Below, one piece after another: positions 25,455 through 37,401 of a DNA stretch of 64,000 nt. Position 1 is the first letter of the stretch; each line of letters starts with the position of its first letter. A program made the translations under genes and the position numbers. A model generated the notes under the pieces. It did not search any database and was not told the origin of the DNA. It saw nothing but the letters and a program-made list of their open reading frames with translations. The stretch is from Mycolicibacterium sarraceniae (GTDB taxonomy: Bacteria; Actinomycetota; Actinomycetes; Mycobacteriales; Mycobacteriaceae), in assembly GCF_010731875.1 (NCBI RefSeq), contig NZ_AP022595.1:310001-374000 (forward strand), read 5' to 3'.

Positions 25455-26290
25455 CAGTCTCCGAACAACGTGGAGACGTGGTCATCGACATAGGTCGACA
25501 CCTCCCGCGATGGGCGCCGATAGTTGCCTATCAGCGGTCGTTTGGGCAGTTCGACCGGCGGCTGCGGAACTTCCTCGTAATTGATGCCGGCCAGCAGGTG
25601 GGCCATCATGTTGAGCCGGGCATGCTTCTTGTCGTCGGACTCCACGACAATCCAGGGGCTGGTCGGGAGGTCGGTGTGCACCATCATCTCGTCTTTGGCC
25701 CGGGAGTAGTCCTCCCAGCGGTACACCGACTCCAGATCCATCGGGCTCAGCTTCCAGCGCCGCAGCGGATCGTTGCGGCGAGATTTGAACCGGCGCAACT
25801 GCTCGTCGTCGGAGACCGAGAACCAGTACTTGCGCACGATGATCCCGTCGTCGATCAGCATCTGCTCGAAGATCGGGCACTGCCGCAGAAACAGGGCGTG
25901 CTCCTTGGGCGTGCAGAACCCCATCACCCGCTCGACACCGGCGCGGTTGTACCAGGACCGGTCGAACAGGACGATCTCACCGCGAGCCGGCAGGTGCTCG
26001 ATATAGCGCTGGAAGTACCACTGGCCGCGCTCACGTTCGGTGGGCGCGGGCAACGCGGCGATGCGGACCGCGCGCGGGCTCAGATATTCGGTGACACGTT
26101 TGATGGTGCCGCCCTTGCCAGCCGCGTCCCGCCCTTCGAACAGGACGACGATCCGCGTACCGGTGGCTTTGACCCACTCCTGCATCTTCACCAATTCGGT
26201 TTGCAGCCGGAACAATTCGGCTTTGTACACGTCTTTGGGGATCTTGCGCTTCTTGACCGAAGCGTCACCATCGGAGTCGCTCGTGCTCAT
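25454..26290 (-). CDS. ppk2: Polyphosphate kinase 2 (Rv3232c-like)
   Basis: 278 residues. Walker A is VLFEGRDAAGKGGTIKR, the lid module includes YFQRYIEHLPARGEIVLFDRSWYNRAGVERVMG (Walker B plus Arg), and the core ends FKSRRNDPLRRWKLSPMDLES. PPK2 uses polyphosphate to make GTP/ATP from diphosphates. The N-terminal KKRKIPKDVYKAELFRLQTELVKMQEW helix is standard. It is co-directional with the DUF6912 gene and lies just after the WS/DGAT gene. Confidence 0.94.
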   Translation of the reverse strand: MSTSDSDGDASVKKRKIPKDVYKAELFRLQTELVKMQEWVKATGTRIVVLFEGRDAAGKGGTIKRVTEYLSPRAVRIAALPAPTERERGQWYFQRYIEHLPARGEIVLFDRSWYNRAGVERVMGFCTPKEHALFLRQCPIFEQMLIDDGIIVRKYWFSVSDDEQLRRFKSRRNDPLRRWKLSPMDLESVYRWEDYSRAKDEMMVHTDLPTSPWIVVESDDKKHARLNMMAHLLAGINYEEVPQPPVELPKRPLIGNYRRPSREVSTYVDDHVSTLFGD

Positions 26291-26305
26291 CGCCGAATCC
26301 TACGT

Positions 26306-27712
26306 CTACTGAGCGGCTTCGAGCAGTTCGTCGAGCGATTCGGCCAGCAGCGTGGGCAATACATCGACATCACTCATGGCGTCGCGGTCGGCGTTGATGC
26401 CGAAATACAACATGCCGCAATACGACGTCACACCGATGGCCAACACCTGATTGTGCAATAGCGGTGGTACCGCGAACGTCTCCAACAGCTTGGCCCCGGC
26501 CACGTACATCTGTGACTGCGGACCGGGCACATTGGTGATCAGCAGGTTGAACTGGCGGGCGGAGAACTGGGTGGCAACCCGGGTACCCATCGCGTGCAGT
26601 GTCGGAGGCGCGAACCCGGACAGTGTGACGATGGTGCGGGCATCAACCAGACTGGCCGCCGCCGAATGCGATTCGGTGGTGTGCGCGATCTGGGACAGCC
26701 GTACCACGGCGTTGCCCTCACCCACCGGCAGGTCGACGAGAAACGGTGCCACCTCACTGATGGCCTGGCCGGGAGACGAGTCCAGGACAGCCTCGGGATA
26801 CACCGACGTGGGCGCCATCGCCCGCACCGTCGAGCTGTTGGTGACCGGCTCACCGCGCGAGAGCAGCCAGTTACGCAGGGCGCCGGCGATAACCGCCAGC
26901 ACCACGTCGTTGACATCGCAGTCATAGCGCGACCGCACCAGCCGGTAATCGGCCAGCGAGCCGACGGCGACGGTGAACCGGCGGTTGCGAGAGACCTTCG
27001 TGTTCAGCGGACTGTTCGGTGCGGTACCGCGAGCGACGGTGCGCGCGACGTCGGTCAGCCGCCGCGCCATCTCGACCAGCTCGCCGCTGTTGGTGGCGAG
27101 CTCCTCGATGGCCGAGCGGACCGCCCGCAGCTGCACTCGCGGCCGCGCCAGCCACTCCCCGACCGCGCCGATCAGGAGCTGATTGTTGGTGGGCTCGCGG
27201 CCCGGGATCCAGATGTCCTCACCGAACGTCGGTGGCTTCTGGGTGCGGTCGGCGACGACGTGGCCGACTTCCAGTGCCGTCATCCCGTTGACCAGGGCCT
27301 GATGGGACTTGGTGTAGATCGCCTGCCGGTTCTTGGCCAGGCCCTCGATGAGGTACATCTCCCACAGCGGGCGGGACCGGTCCAGCGGGCGCGAACCCAA
27401 CCGGGCGATGAGTTCGTGTAGCTGCGCATCGCTGCCCGGGGACGGCAGCGCGGAGCGCCGCACGTGGTAGGTGATGTCGAAGTCGGGATCGTCCACCCAC
27501 ACCGGACGAGCCAGGCCAAGGGTCACCTCGCGGATTTTCTGCCGGTAGCGCGGGATCTGCGGCAGGCGACGTTCGACGGTCTCCAGCAGGCTTTCGTAAC
27601 TGAGGCCGGATCGAGGCTTGCGCAGGATCGACAGCGAGCCCACGTACATCGGGGTCGCGGTGTTCTCCAGGTGATAAAACGACGCATCCGATGCTGACAA
27701 CCGAGCCACCAT
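26306..27712 (-). CDS. WS/DGAT wax ester synthase / diacylglycerol acyltransferase family (Tgs3-like)
   Basis: 468 residues from MVARLSASDASFYHLENTATPMYVG, the usual N-terminus of mycobacterial Tgs proteins that make triacylglycerol or wax esters at the membrane. C-terminal blocks NLLITNVPGPQSQMYVAG and GVTSYCGMLYFGINAD are intact. The active-site motif HHxxxDG is, however, SHQALVNG here (His137-Gln138...Asn142-Gly143): the second His, taken as the general base, is Gln, and Asp is Asn. Activity is therefore uncertain. Start chosen at the ATG at 27712; the frame back to 27802 lacks family sequence. Confidence 0.82.
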   Translation of the reverse strand: MVARLSASDASFYHLENTATPMYVGSLSILRKPRSGLSYESLLETVERRLPQIPRYRQKIREVTLGLARPVWVDDPDFDITYHVRRSALPSPGSDAQLHELIARLGSRPLDRSRPLWEMYLIEGLAKNRQAIYTKSHQALVNGMTALEVGHVVADRTQKPPTFGEDIWIPGREPTNNQLLIGAVGEWLARPRVQLRAVRSAIEELATNSGELVEMARRLTDVARTVARGTAPNSPLNTKVSRNRRFTVAVGSLADYRLVRSRYDCDVNDVVLAVIAGALRNWLLSRGEPVTNSSTVRAMAPTSVYPEAVLDSSPGQAISEVAPFLVDLPVGEGNAVVRLSQIAHTTESHSAAASLVDARTIVTLSGFAPPTLHAMGTRVATQFSARQFNLLITNVPGPQSQMYVAGAKLLETFAVPPLLHNQVLAIGVTSYCGMLYFGINADRDAMSDVDVLPTLLAESLDELLEAAQ

Positions 27713-27890
27713 CGTCGCGCAATTCCCCTCACCGAAGTAATCCCCGACTCCGTCTCGACACGGTAGCCGCCAACCCCCCACCCCCGCATCGCGGGTGCAC
27801 ACACCGACGCGACGAGTGTGCCACTATGGTGCCAACGGCTCGCCCCTCTCCGGCGGCCGGTCCCTATCGACCGATCACCGGAGAGTGTCC

Positions 27891-28349
27891 ATGTCCTGCG
27901 TCGTTCCCGTCGTCGACTATGAGCCAACCGTCCTGCGCGCCGCACCCGAGCGGGTGCGTCTGCTGCGCCCACGCGGTGGCAGCGTGCCGCCCCCGCCACC
28001 GCCACCGGTCGAGTCCGGTCCGGTTCGGGCCGCGGCCGGGTTCGCCGATGCGGCGCTGAGGCGAGTCCTCGAAGTGCTCGATCGCAGGCGCTCACTGGCG
28101 CAGCTGCGCCCGCTACTGGCCGCCGGGCTGGTGGACTCACTGCTGCCCGCCGTAGCCCACCACGAAGGTCATGGCACCGCGCGACTACGCCGGTTGCGGG
28201 TTCAGCCGGTGGGGACCGACGGATCGGTCGCCGAGGTGGCAGCCATCTACAGCCGAGACGACCGCACCCACGCCATCGCCTGCCGGGTCGAGCAGGTGGC
28301 CACCCCAACCGGCTTGCGCTGGCAGGTGGTGGCGCTACACCTCGGCTGA
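27891..28349 (+). CDS. Rv3235-family protein (DUF6459-like)
   Basis: 152 residues from MSCVVPVVDYEPT. A Pro-rich segment (SVPPPPPPPVESGP) separates a short head from a C-terminal alpha/beta domain (LRRVLEVLDRRRSLAQLRPLLA, TARLRRLRVQPVG, TRTHAIACRVEQV-like). This C-terminal domain is found in actinobacterial proteins encoded next to secA. Function unknown. It converges on secA1, with a five-base gap between stops. Confidence 0.75.
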   Translation: MSCVVPVVDYEPTVLRAAPERVRLLRPRGGSVPPPPPPPVESGPVRAAAGFADAALRRVLEVLDRRRSLAQLRPLLAAGLVDSLLPAVAHHEGHGTARLRRLRVQPVGTDGSVAEVAAIYSRDDRTHAIACRVEQVATPTGLRWQVVALHLG

Positions 28350-28354
28350 GGGGG

Positions 28355-31138
<2,784 letters not shown>

Positions 31139-31211
31139 ATTTTCCCCTAGCTTGGAGGCTTAAGCGTTCTCCATCCTAGGTGACGCTCTTGGCGAGTCCG
31201 GGCCGCGGCGA

Positions 31212-31883
31212 TCAGCCCAGCCGGATCAGCCCGTAGTCATAGGCATGCCGGCGGTAGACGACGGACGGCCGATCGGTCTCCTTGTCCTGGAACAAGAAGA
31301 AGTCGTGACCGACCAGCTCCATCTCGTAGAGGGCGTCGTCCACGGTCATCGGCTTGGCGGGGTGCTCCTTGGTGCGCACGATGCGGCCGGGCTCGTGGTC
31401 GTCGAGCGGCGCCTCCTGGACGGCGGACTTGTCTTGTGTGAAGGCCGCCGTCGCGTCGATGAGGGGTGTCAACGCGGTCGCCTCGTGCAGCGAGACCGGC
31501 GTCTTGTCGCCGTAGTGAACCTTGCGCCGGTCCTTGGTGCGCCGCAGCCGATTCTCGAGTTTGCGGACGGCGGCCTCGAACGCACCGTAGAAGCTCTCTG
31601 CGCAGGCCTCACCACGAACGACCGGACCGCGACCTCGCGCGGTGATCTCGACGTGCTGGCAGTTCTTGCGTTGGCGACGGTTGCGTTCGTGCTCGAGCTC
31701 GACGTCGAAGCGGTAGATCGAGCGGTCGAACCGTTCGAGGCGAGCGAGTTTCTCCGCTACATAGACGCGGTAGTGATCGGGGATCTCGACGTTGCGGCCG
31801 CACACCTGCACTTCGGCTTCGGCTTCGGCAAGGTCGTCTTCGTCAGTCAGCAATTGACCGGTGTTCACGGATTCGATTGACAT
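31212..31883 (-). CDS. hpf: Long-form ribosome hibernation promoting factor (Rv3241c-like)
   Basis: 223 residues from MSIESVNTGQL; an upstream start at 31919 adds 12 basic residues. Residues about 20-125 form the S30AE domain that occupies the decoding centre (VQVCGRNVEIPDHYRVYVAEKLARLERF). The C-terminal dimerisation domain ends EMELVGHDFFLFQDKETDRPSVVYRRHAYDYGLIRL, the signature of long HPF that forms 100S dimers in Gram-positives. The 298-bp gap to comF (31884-32181) holds no gene that I can support and presumably contains its promoter. Confidence 0.9.
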   Translation of the reverse strand: MSIESVNTGQLLTDEDDLAEAEAEVQVCGRNVEIPDHYRVYVAEKLARLERFDRSIYRFDVELEHERNRRQRKNCQHVEITARGRGPVVRGEACAESFYGAFEAAVRKLENRLRRTKDRRKVHYGDKTPVSLHEATALTPLIDATAAFTQDKSAVQEAPLDDHEPGRIVRTKEHPAKPMTVDDALYEMELVGHDFFLFQDKETDRPSVVYRRHAYDYGLIRLG

Positions 31884-32181
31884 GCTTGACAACTCGTTTC
31901 TCTTACGGGTTGCACGCACTCAGGCGTGCCGGCCTGTCTTCGATAACTGCGCCGACAGGTTAAGCACGAGCCTCACTCGCCGGCGCCAGGGGTCGAGAAA
32001 CCTCACCTCCTACCGTTTTCGGCGAAGTGGCGGGCCTGATTTTGTGTAGGCCAGCCCCGCGATGTGTTCACGGTGTGTTGGCTCCGAAGGTAGTCGTTGT
32101 TCACGGGGTGGTGCCACCTTTTCGACGCCCCCGTTTCCAAGTCTTTCGACCTCTGTCACAACGGCGATCTACCTGGCCTGG

Positions 32182-32817
32182 TCAGGCCTGCGCGAGGGTC
32201 AGCACGGCCGTTACATTCGCGCCGGCTTTTTGCAACATCCGCACCGCTTCGCGAGCGGTGGCGCCGGTGGTGACGATGTCGTCGACGAGCAGGACGTCGC
32301 CTCCGACCGGCTTGGTGATCTTGATGCGGCCGTTGAGGTTGCGTTCGCGGTCGGCACTCGTGAGGCCAACGGAGTCGCGGACCATAGCGCGGGTTGTGAG
32401 GGCTTTGACGACAGCGATCTCCGGGTGGTTCCGGGTGGCTCGTTGCGCGATGCGGGTGACGGGATCACCGCCGCGCCGGCGGGCGGCCAATGCGCGCGTC
32501 GGGGCCGGGACGATGGTGAACGGGGTGTCGAGGATGCCCCAGCTCAGGAGCTGGTGGATGCCGAGGGCCAGGGCGTGGGCCAGCGGGCCGGCAAGGTCTC
32601 GGCGGCCGTGCTCTTTGAACGCGACGATGGCTTGGCGGCGCGAGCCGGCGTAGCGGCCCAAGGCGAAGACGGGCACGCCCGGGTCGACGCGTGGGGTGAC
32701 GAGGTGGGGTTCGTCGGTGTGCACCTTCAGGCTTGCGGCGCAGGTGTCGCACCAGGGGGTCGACGGTGCGCCGCAACCTCCGCATTCCAACGGGAGGACG
32801 AGGTCGCCAATGAGCAT
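32182..32817 (-). CDS. ComF family phosphoribosyltransferase-like protein (Rv3242c-like)
   Basis: 211 residues from MLIGDLVLPLECGGCGAPSTPWCDTC, giving an N-terminal zinc-ribbon pair (CGGC...WCDTC). The PRTase loop VLLVDDIVTTGATAREAV is intact, and FKEHGRRDLAGPLA and PAPTRALAARRRGGDP complete the ComF pattern. The role in mycobacteria is unproven (DNA uptake or nucleotide metabolism). It marks the left border of the accessory island; in M. tuberculosis the lpqB region follows almost directly. Confidence 0.85.
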   Translation of the reverse strand: MLIGDLVLPLECGGCGAPSTPWCDTCAASLKVHTDEPHLVTPRVDPGVPVFALGRYAGSRRQAIVAFKEHGRRDLAGPLAHALALGIHQLLSWGILDTPFTIVPAPTRALAARRRGGDPVTRIAQRATRNHPEIAVVKALTTRAMVRDSVGLTSADRERNLNGRIKITKPVGGDVLLVDDIVTTGATAREAVRMLQKAGANVTAVLTLAQA

Positions 32818-32973
32818 GGAGACAGTCTGAACGCAGGGGGTGACACGCCTGCTCGCATAGCCCCCGGCGGAATCCTCACGAACGTTCCGATGTACGGAGT
32901 GGACAGTCTTCCCTCCTAAATTAGACACTTCGGCCACAGGTAGGTGCGCCGGTCAGTCCCTAGCCTTGATGGC

Positions 32974-34326
32974 ATGACATTCCCGCTGATCGCCGGAACC
33001 GAACTGGCGCAAGTGCGACGCCTGGTCACCGAGATTCCGGGGCCACGCTCCCGCGAGCTGGCAGCCCGCCGCGCCGCTGCGCTGCCACACGGGCTGGTCA
33101 GCGGCACCGGTGTGTATGCCGCGGCAGCCGGCGGTGGCGTCCTAGTCGACGTCGACGACAACGCCTTCATCGACCTGGGCAGCGGCATCGCCGTCACCAC
33201 CGTCGGCAACTCCGCACCTGCGGTGGTGAGGCGGGCCACCGAGCAACTCGCGCAGTTCACCCACACATGCTTCCTGGCCACGCCCTACGAGGGCTACATC
33301 GCAGTCGCCGAACGCCTCAACGCCCTCACCCCCGGCACCCACGACAAGCGCACCGCACTGTTCAACACCGGTGCCGAAGCCGTCGAGAATGCCGTGAAGT
33401 ACGCCCGCGTCGCGACTGGGCGCCCGGCCGTCGTGGTGTTCGACCACGCATTCCACGGCCGCTCCCTGCTGGCGATGACGATGACCGCCAAGAACCAGCC
33501 CTATAAGCACCAATTCGGCCCGTTCGCCCCAGAGGTGTACCGGACACCGATGGCCTACCCCTACCGCTGGCCGTCTGGACCCGACAACTGCGCCGCAGAA
33601 GCATTCGGCGCGTTGACACAGTTGGTCGACAGCCAACTCGGTGCCGACGCGGTGGCCTGTGTGGTGGTCGAACCCATCCAGGGCGAAGGCGGATTCATCG
33701 TTCCCGCACCGGGATTTCTGACGATGGTGGCCGACTTCTGCCGCGAGCGTGGCATCCTGCTCGTCGCCGACGAGGTGCAGACCGGCATCGCGCGCACCGG
33801 CGCCTGGTTCGCCTGCGAGCACGAGGAGTTGGTACCCGACCTCATCACCACCGCGAAGGGGCTGGCCGGCGGCCTGCCGCTGGCTGCGGTCACCGGGCGC
33901 GCCGATGTCATGGACGCCGCACACGCCGGCGGTATCGGGGGCACCTATGCCGGCAACCCGGTGGCCTGCGCCGCCGCCCTCGGCGCGTTCGACGAAATCG
34001 AAACCAATGGACTGCTCGCCCGTGCCCGCGACATCGGCGAGCTGATGGTGCGCGAACTGCAGTCCATCGCCGCCAGCTCGGGTGTGATCGGTGAGATCCG
34101 CGGCCGCGGCGCCATGATCGCCGCCGAACTGGTCATCCCCGGCACCACCGAACCCAACCGCGACGCCGTCGCCGCGGTGTCCCGGCACTGCCACGACAAC
34201 GGTGTATTAACTTTAACCGCAGGCACTTTCGGCAACGTTCTGCGCTTCCTTCCGCCCCTGACCATCCCCGACGAGCTGCTGCTCGATGCCTTCGGCGTGT
34301 TGCGCGCCGGCTTTGCCACCCTCTGA
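32974..34326 (+). CDS. Class III omega-aminotransferase (4-aminobutyrate / 5-aminovalerate type)
   Basis: 450 residues, PLP-dependent. The cofactor is anchored by Lys295 in LITTAKGLAGGLPLAAVTGRA and Asp266 in LLVADEVQTGIARTG. NTGAEAVENAVKYAR and EPIQGEGGFI are GabT signatures. The likely reaction is 5-aminovalerate or GABA plus 2-oxoglutarate to the semialdehyde plus glutamate. It opens a four-gene run with glutaryl-CoA dehydrogenase, an ALDH relic and a CoA-transferase, which favours 5-aminovalerate. Gap to the next gene is 13 bp, so operonic. Start ATG 32974. Confidence 0.88.
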   Translation: MTFPLIAGTELAQVRRLVTEIPGPRSRELAARRAAALPHGLVSGTGVYAAAAGGGVLVDVDDNAFIDLGSGIAVTTVGNSAPAVVRRATEQLAQFTHTCFLATPYEGYIAVAERLNALTPGTHDKRTALFNTGAEAVENAVKYARVATGRPAVVVFDHAFHGRSLLAMTMTAKNQPYKHQFGPFAPEVYRTPMAYPYRWPSGPDNCAAEAFGALTQLVDSQLGADAVACVVVEPIQGEGGFIVPAPGFLTMVADFCRERGILLVADEVQTGIARTGAWFACEHEELVPDLITTAKGLAGGLPLAAVTGRADVMDAAHAGGIGGTYAGNPVACAAALGAFDEIETNGLLARARDIGELMVRELQSIAASSGVIGEIRGRGAMIAAELVIPGTTEPNRDAVAAVSRHCHDNGVLTLTAGTFGNVLRFLPPLTIPDELLLDAFGVLRAGFATL

Positions 34327-34339
34327 AAGGCACCCCGAT

Positions 34340-35509
34340 ATGACCGCACCGCTGGAGCTGTTTTCGACCGATCGTCTGCTTGACGCCGACGAGCGGGATA
34401 TCGCGGCAACCGTGCGCAAGTTCGTCGATACCCGGCTCCGCCCGAATGTCGGGGACTGGTTCGAATCTGCCACGCTGCCCAAGGAACTCGGTAAAGAGTT
34501 CGGTGCGCTGGGCTTGCTGGGTATGCACCTGCAGGGGTACGGGTGCGCGGGCACCAACGCGGTCAGTTATGGGCTGGCCTGTATGGAACTCGAGGCCGGT
34601 GACAGCGGTTTCCGCAGCTTCGTGTCGGTGCAGGGCTCGCTGTCGATGTTCTCCATCTACCGCTACGGCTCCGAGGAGCAGAAGAACGAGTGGCTGCCCC
34701 GGCTGGCCACCGGCGACGCGATCGGGTGCTTCGGGCTGACCGAGCCCGACTTCGGCTCGAATCCGGCCGGGATGCGAACCCGGGCCCGGCGCGACGGTAG
34801 TGACTGGGTCCTCGATGGTGCCAAGATGTGGATCACCAACGGCAACCTCGCCGATGTGGCCACGGTGTGGGCCAGAACCGGGGACGGCGACGGCGACATC
34901 AGCGGCTTCCTGGTCCCCACCGACACCCCGGGATTCACCGCCAACGTCATCCACAAGAAGCTGTCGCTACGGGCCTCGGTCACCTCCGAGCTGGTGCTCG
35001 ACAACGTCCGGCTGCCCGCCTCGGCACAGCTACCGCACGCCACCAGCCTCGGCGCACCGCTGTCCTGCCTCAACGAGGCGCGCTTCGGCATCGCGTTCGG
35101 CGCACTGGGCGCCGCCCGCGACAGCCTGGAGACCGCGATCGCCTACACCAGGGAACGCGAGGTCTTCGACCGGCCACTGTCGAGTTTCCAGCTGACCCAG
35201 GAAAAGCTGGCCAATATGACCCTGGAGCTGGGCAAGGGCATGCTGCTGGCCGTGCACCTCGGCCGGATGAAGGACGCCGAAGGCACCCGCCCCGAGCAGA
35301 TCAGCCTGGGCAAGCTCAACAACGTCCGCGAGGCGCTGGCCATCGCCCGCGAGTGCCGAACCCTGTTGGGCGGCAGCGGGATCACCCTGGAATACTCGCC
35401 GCTGCGGCACGCAAACAATCTCGAATCGGTGCTCACCTACGAAGGCACCTCCGAAATGCACCTACTCTCAATCGGGCGCGCCCTGACCGGACAGGCAGCG
35501 TTCCGCTGA
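34340..35509 (+). CDS. Glutaryl-CoA dehydrogenase-type acyl-CoA dehydrogenase
   Basis: A 389-residue flavoprotein. The GCDH-specific arginine lies in SGFRSFVSVQGSLSM (Arg92), equivalent to the residue that binds the glutaryl carboxylate. The catalytic base is Glu368 in TYEGTSEMHLL. ACAD blocks CFGLTEPDFGSNP and KMWITNG are present. It should oxidise and decarboxylate glutaryl-CoA to crotonyl-CoA, the exit of a cadaverine/piperidine/5-aminovalerate route. It follows the aminotransferase by 13 bp and is one base from the ALDH relic. Confidence 0.87.
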   Translation: MTAPLELFSTDRLLDADERDIAATVRKFVDTRLRPNVGDWFESATLPKELGKEFGALGLLGMHLQGYGCAGTNAVSYGLACMELEAGDSGFRSFVSVQGSLSMFSIYRYGSEEQKNEWLPRLATGDAIGCFGLTEPDFGSNPAGMRTRARRDGSDWVLDGAKMWITNGNLADVATVWARTGDGDGDISGFLVPTDTPGFTANVIHKKLSLRASVTSELVLDNVRLPASAQLPHATSLGAPLSCLNEARFGIAFGALGAARDSLETAIAYTREREVFDRPLSSFQLTQEKLANMTLELGKGMLLAVHLGRMKDAEGTRPEQISLGKLNNVREALAIARECRTLLGGSGITLEYSPLRHANNLESVLTYEGTSEMHLLSIGRALTGQAAFR

Positions 35510-35510
35510 G

Positions 35511-36258
35511 ATGACCAGCCCGAACGAACTCCGGCACTTGATCGCCGGACAGTGGCTCGTCGGCGCCGGCGACATGGTGACCAGCGTCAACCCCGCGCGG
35601 CCCCATGTGGTGGTCGCCGAGGGACACAGCGCGACGGTTGCCGATGTCTGCCACGCGGTCGCCGCGGCGGGCGAGGCGTCGGCGAGCTGGGCCCGAAAAC
35701 CGATACATCAGCGCGGTGCGGTGCTGCTGGCGGCCGCCGACGTGGTCGAGCGCAACGCAGCTGGGTGCGGTCATCACCGGCGCTGCACAACGCAACATTT
35801 ACCGCGGTCTCGGCACCGCAATGAACCACGGCGTCGAGGTGCTGACCGGCGGCCAGCCCTACTTCAAAGGCTTACTGGCCCAGGGATTCTTCGTCGCTCC
35901 CACGATCATGGAATTGACCGGCCCTGCCGACATCTGGTCCGAGGAGCTATTCGGCCCCGTGCTCGCCGTCAAACGCGCGACCGACGCCGACCAGGCATTC
36001 ACACTGGCCAACGACAGCGAATTCGGCTTGTCCACTGCGGTGTTCACCCAGGACCTGACCCACACACTCGCCGCCATCGAGCACATCGACGTCGGTGTGC
36101 TGCACATAAACTCCGAATCAGCCGGCGCCGACCCGCACGTACCGTTCGGCGGTGCGAAAAAAAGCGGACTGGGCCCCAAAGAACAAGGCGGCGCGGCCCG
36201 CGAGTTCTTCACCCACACCACCACGGTGTACCTACGCGGCGGGCAGGCCGGAGTATGA
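35511..36258 (+). pseudogene. Aldehyde dehydrogenase with its catalytic middle deleted
   Basis: The first about 83 residues (IAGQWLVGAGDMVTSVNPARP, ASASWARKPIHQRGAVLLAAADVVERNA) are an ALDH N-terminus. From about 35757 a different frame continues with the C-terminal third (LGAVITGAAQRNIYRGL, FFVAPTIMEL, WSEELFGPVLAVKRATDADQAFTLANDSEFGLSTAVF, PFGGAKKSGLGPKEQG). Roughly 230 residues, including the Rossmann fold, the general-base Glu and the Cys nucleophile, are missing at the junction. It was probably the glutarate-semialdehyde dehydrogenase of the pathway; a product from the remaining DNA cannot be active. Confidence 0.9.
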
Positions 36259-36300
36259 CGGCCCCGAAGGGTCGACGAAGAGTCTTGAGGCGGTGAACAC

Positions 36301-37401
36301 ATGGCAGCAGCCCTAGAAGGTCTGGTCGTGGTCGACTTCAGCCGGGTACTCGCCGGTCCGTACGCGACGATGATGCTCGGCGACTTCGGCGCCGAGGTGA
36401 TCAAGATCGAGCGCCCCGACGTCGGCGACGACACCCGGCAGTGGGGTCCGCCGTACGACTCCGACGGTGTCGCAACGTATTTCAACTCCGTTAATCGCAA
36501 CAAGCGGTCTGTCGCACTGGACCTGAGTGACTCCGATGGGCAGCGTGTCGCCCGCGAACTCGTGGCCGGCGCCGACATCGTGGTGGAGAACTTCCGGCCT
36601 GGCACGATGGAGAAACTGCACCTGGGTTACGACGACCTGCGCACCGTGCGACCCGACCTGATCTACTGTTCGATCACCGGTTTCGGCCGCGATGGCGGTG
36701 CCGCACTGCCGGGCTACGACCTGCTGGTGCAGGCGGTCGGCGGTCTGATGAGCGTCACCGGCACCGAGCCCGGTGATCCCACCAAAGCCGGTGTGGCATT
36801 GGTCGATGTGCTGGCCGGACTGCACGCCCTGGCGGGCATCCTGGCCGCGCTGGCCTACCGCGACCGCACCGGGCTGGGCCAACGCGTCGACACCAATTTG
36901 ATGGCGGTGCTGTTATCGTCGCTGGTGAACCAGGCCTCCGGCTATCTCGGCGCCGGCGTGGTGCCGTCGATCATGGGTAACCGCCATCCCAGCATCGCGC
37001 CGTACCAGGTGTTCGACACCGCCGACCGGCCGATCACCGTGGCCGTCGGAAACGATAAGCAATACCGGGCATTTTGCACCGTACTCGGACTTGCCGACCT
37101 GGCGGACGACCCGCGTTTCATCACCAACCCGCAACGGGTCGCGAACCGGGACGCATTGTGCGCCCTGATCGAACCCGCGCTCAAGGCCGCCGGCGCCGAC
37201 CATTGGTACCGGCGGTTGACCGCTGCCGGGGTGCCCGCGGGACCGATCAACGACGTCGCCGAGGCGTTCGCGTTCGCCGACCGGCTCGGTATCACCACCA
37301 CCGTTGCGGTTCCGGGCAGCGCCACCGCCCAGGTAGCCAACCCGGTGACGATGTCGGTTACTCCCGCCAGTTACCGCTGCGCCCCGCCCGCATTGGGCTG
37401 A
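36301..37401 (+). CDS. CaiB/BaiF (class III) CoA-transferase, possibly glutarate-specific
   Basis: 366 residues. The N-terminal LVVVDFSRVLAGPYATMMLGDFGAEVIKIERP and the catalytic Asp140 in PGYDLLVQAVGGLMSVTG are diagnostic. Next to glutaryl-CoA dehydrogenase, the most sensible reaction is CoA transfer from succinyl-CoA to glutarate. The C-terminus stops at VTPASYRCAPPALG, about 25-35 residues before the usual end of the family (which continues into a GxHTxEVL-like tail). It overlaps the 3' end of pucR by 31 bp, so it may be trimmed. Confidence 0.82.
   Translation: MAAALEGLVVVDFSRVLAGPYATMMLGDFGAEVIKIERPDVGDDTRQWGPPYDSDGVATYFNSVNRNKRSVALDLSDSDGQRVARELVAGADIVVENFRPGTMEKLHLGYDDLRTVRPDLIYCSITGFGRDGGAALPGYDLLVQAVGGLMSVTGTEPGDPTKAGVALVDVLAGLHALAGILAALAYRDRTGLGQRVDTNLMAVLLSSLVNQASGYLGAGVVPSIMGNRHPSIAPYQVFDTADRPITVAVGNDKQYRAFCTVLGLADLADDPRFITNPQRVANRDALCALIEPALKAAGADHWYRRLTAAGVPAGPINDVAEAFAFADRLGITTTVAVPGSATAQVANPVTMSVTPASYRCAPPALG

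Noticed and set aside
31884..32181. A hidden small protein or RNA between hpf and comF
   Set aside because: Frames are short and unsupported and no strong hairpin stands out; most likely the hpf promoter and leader.
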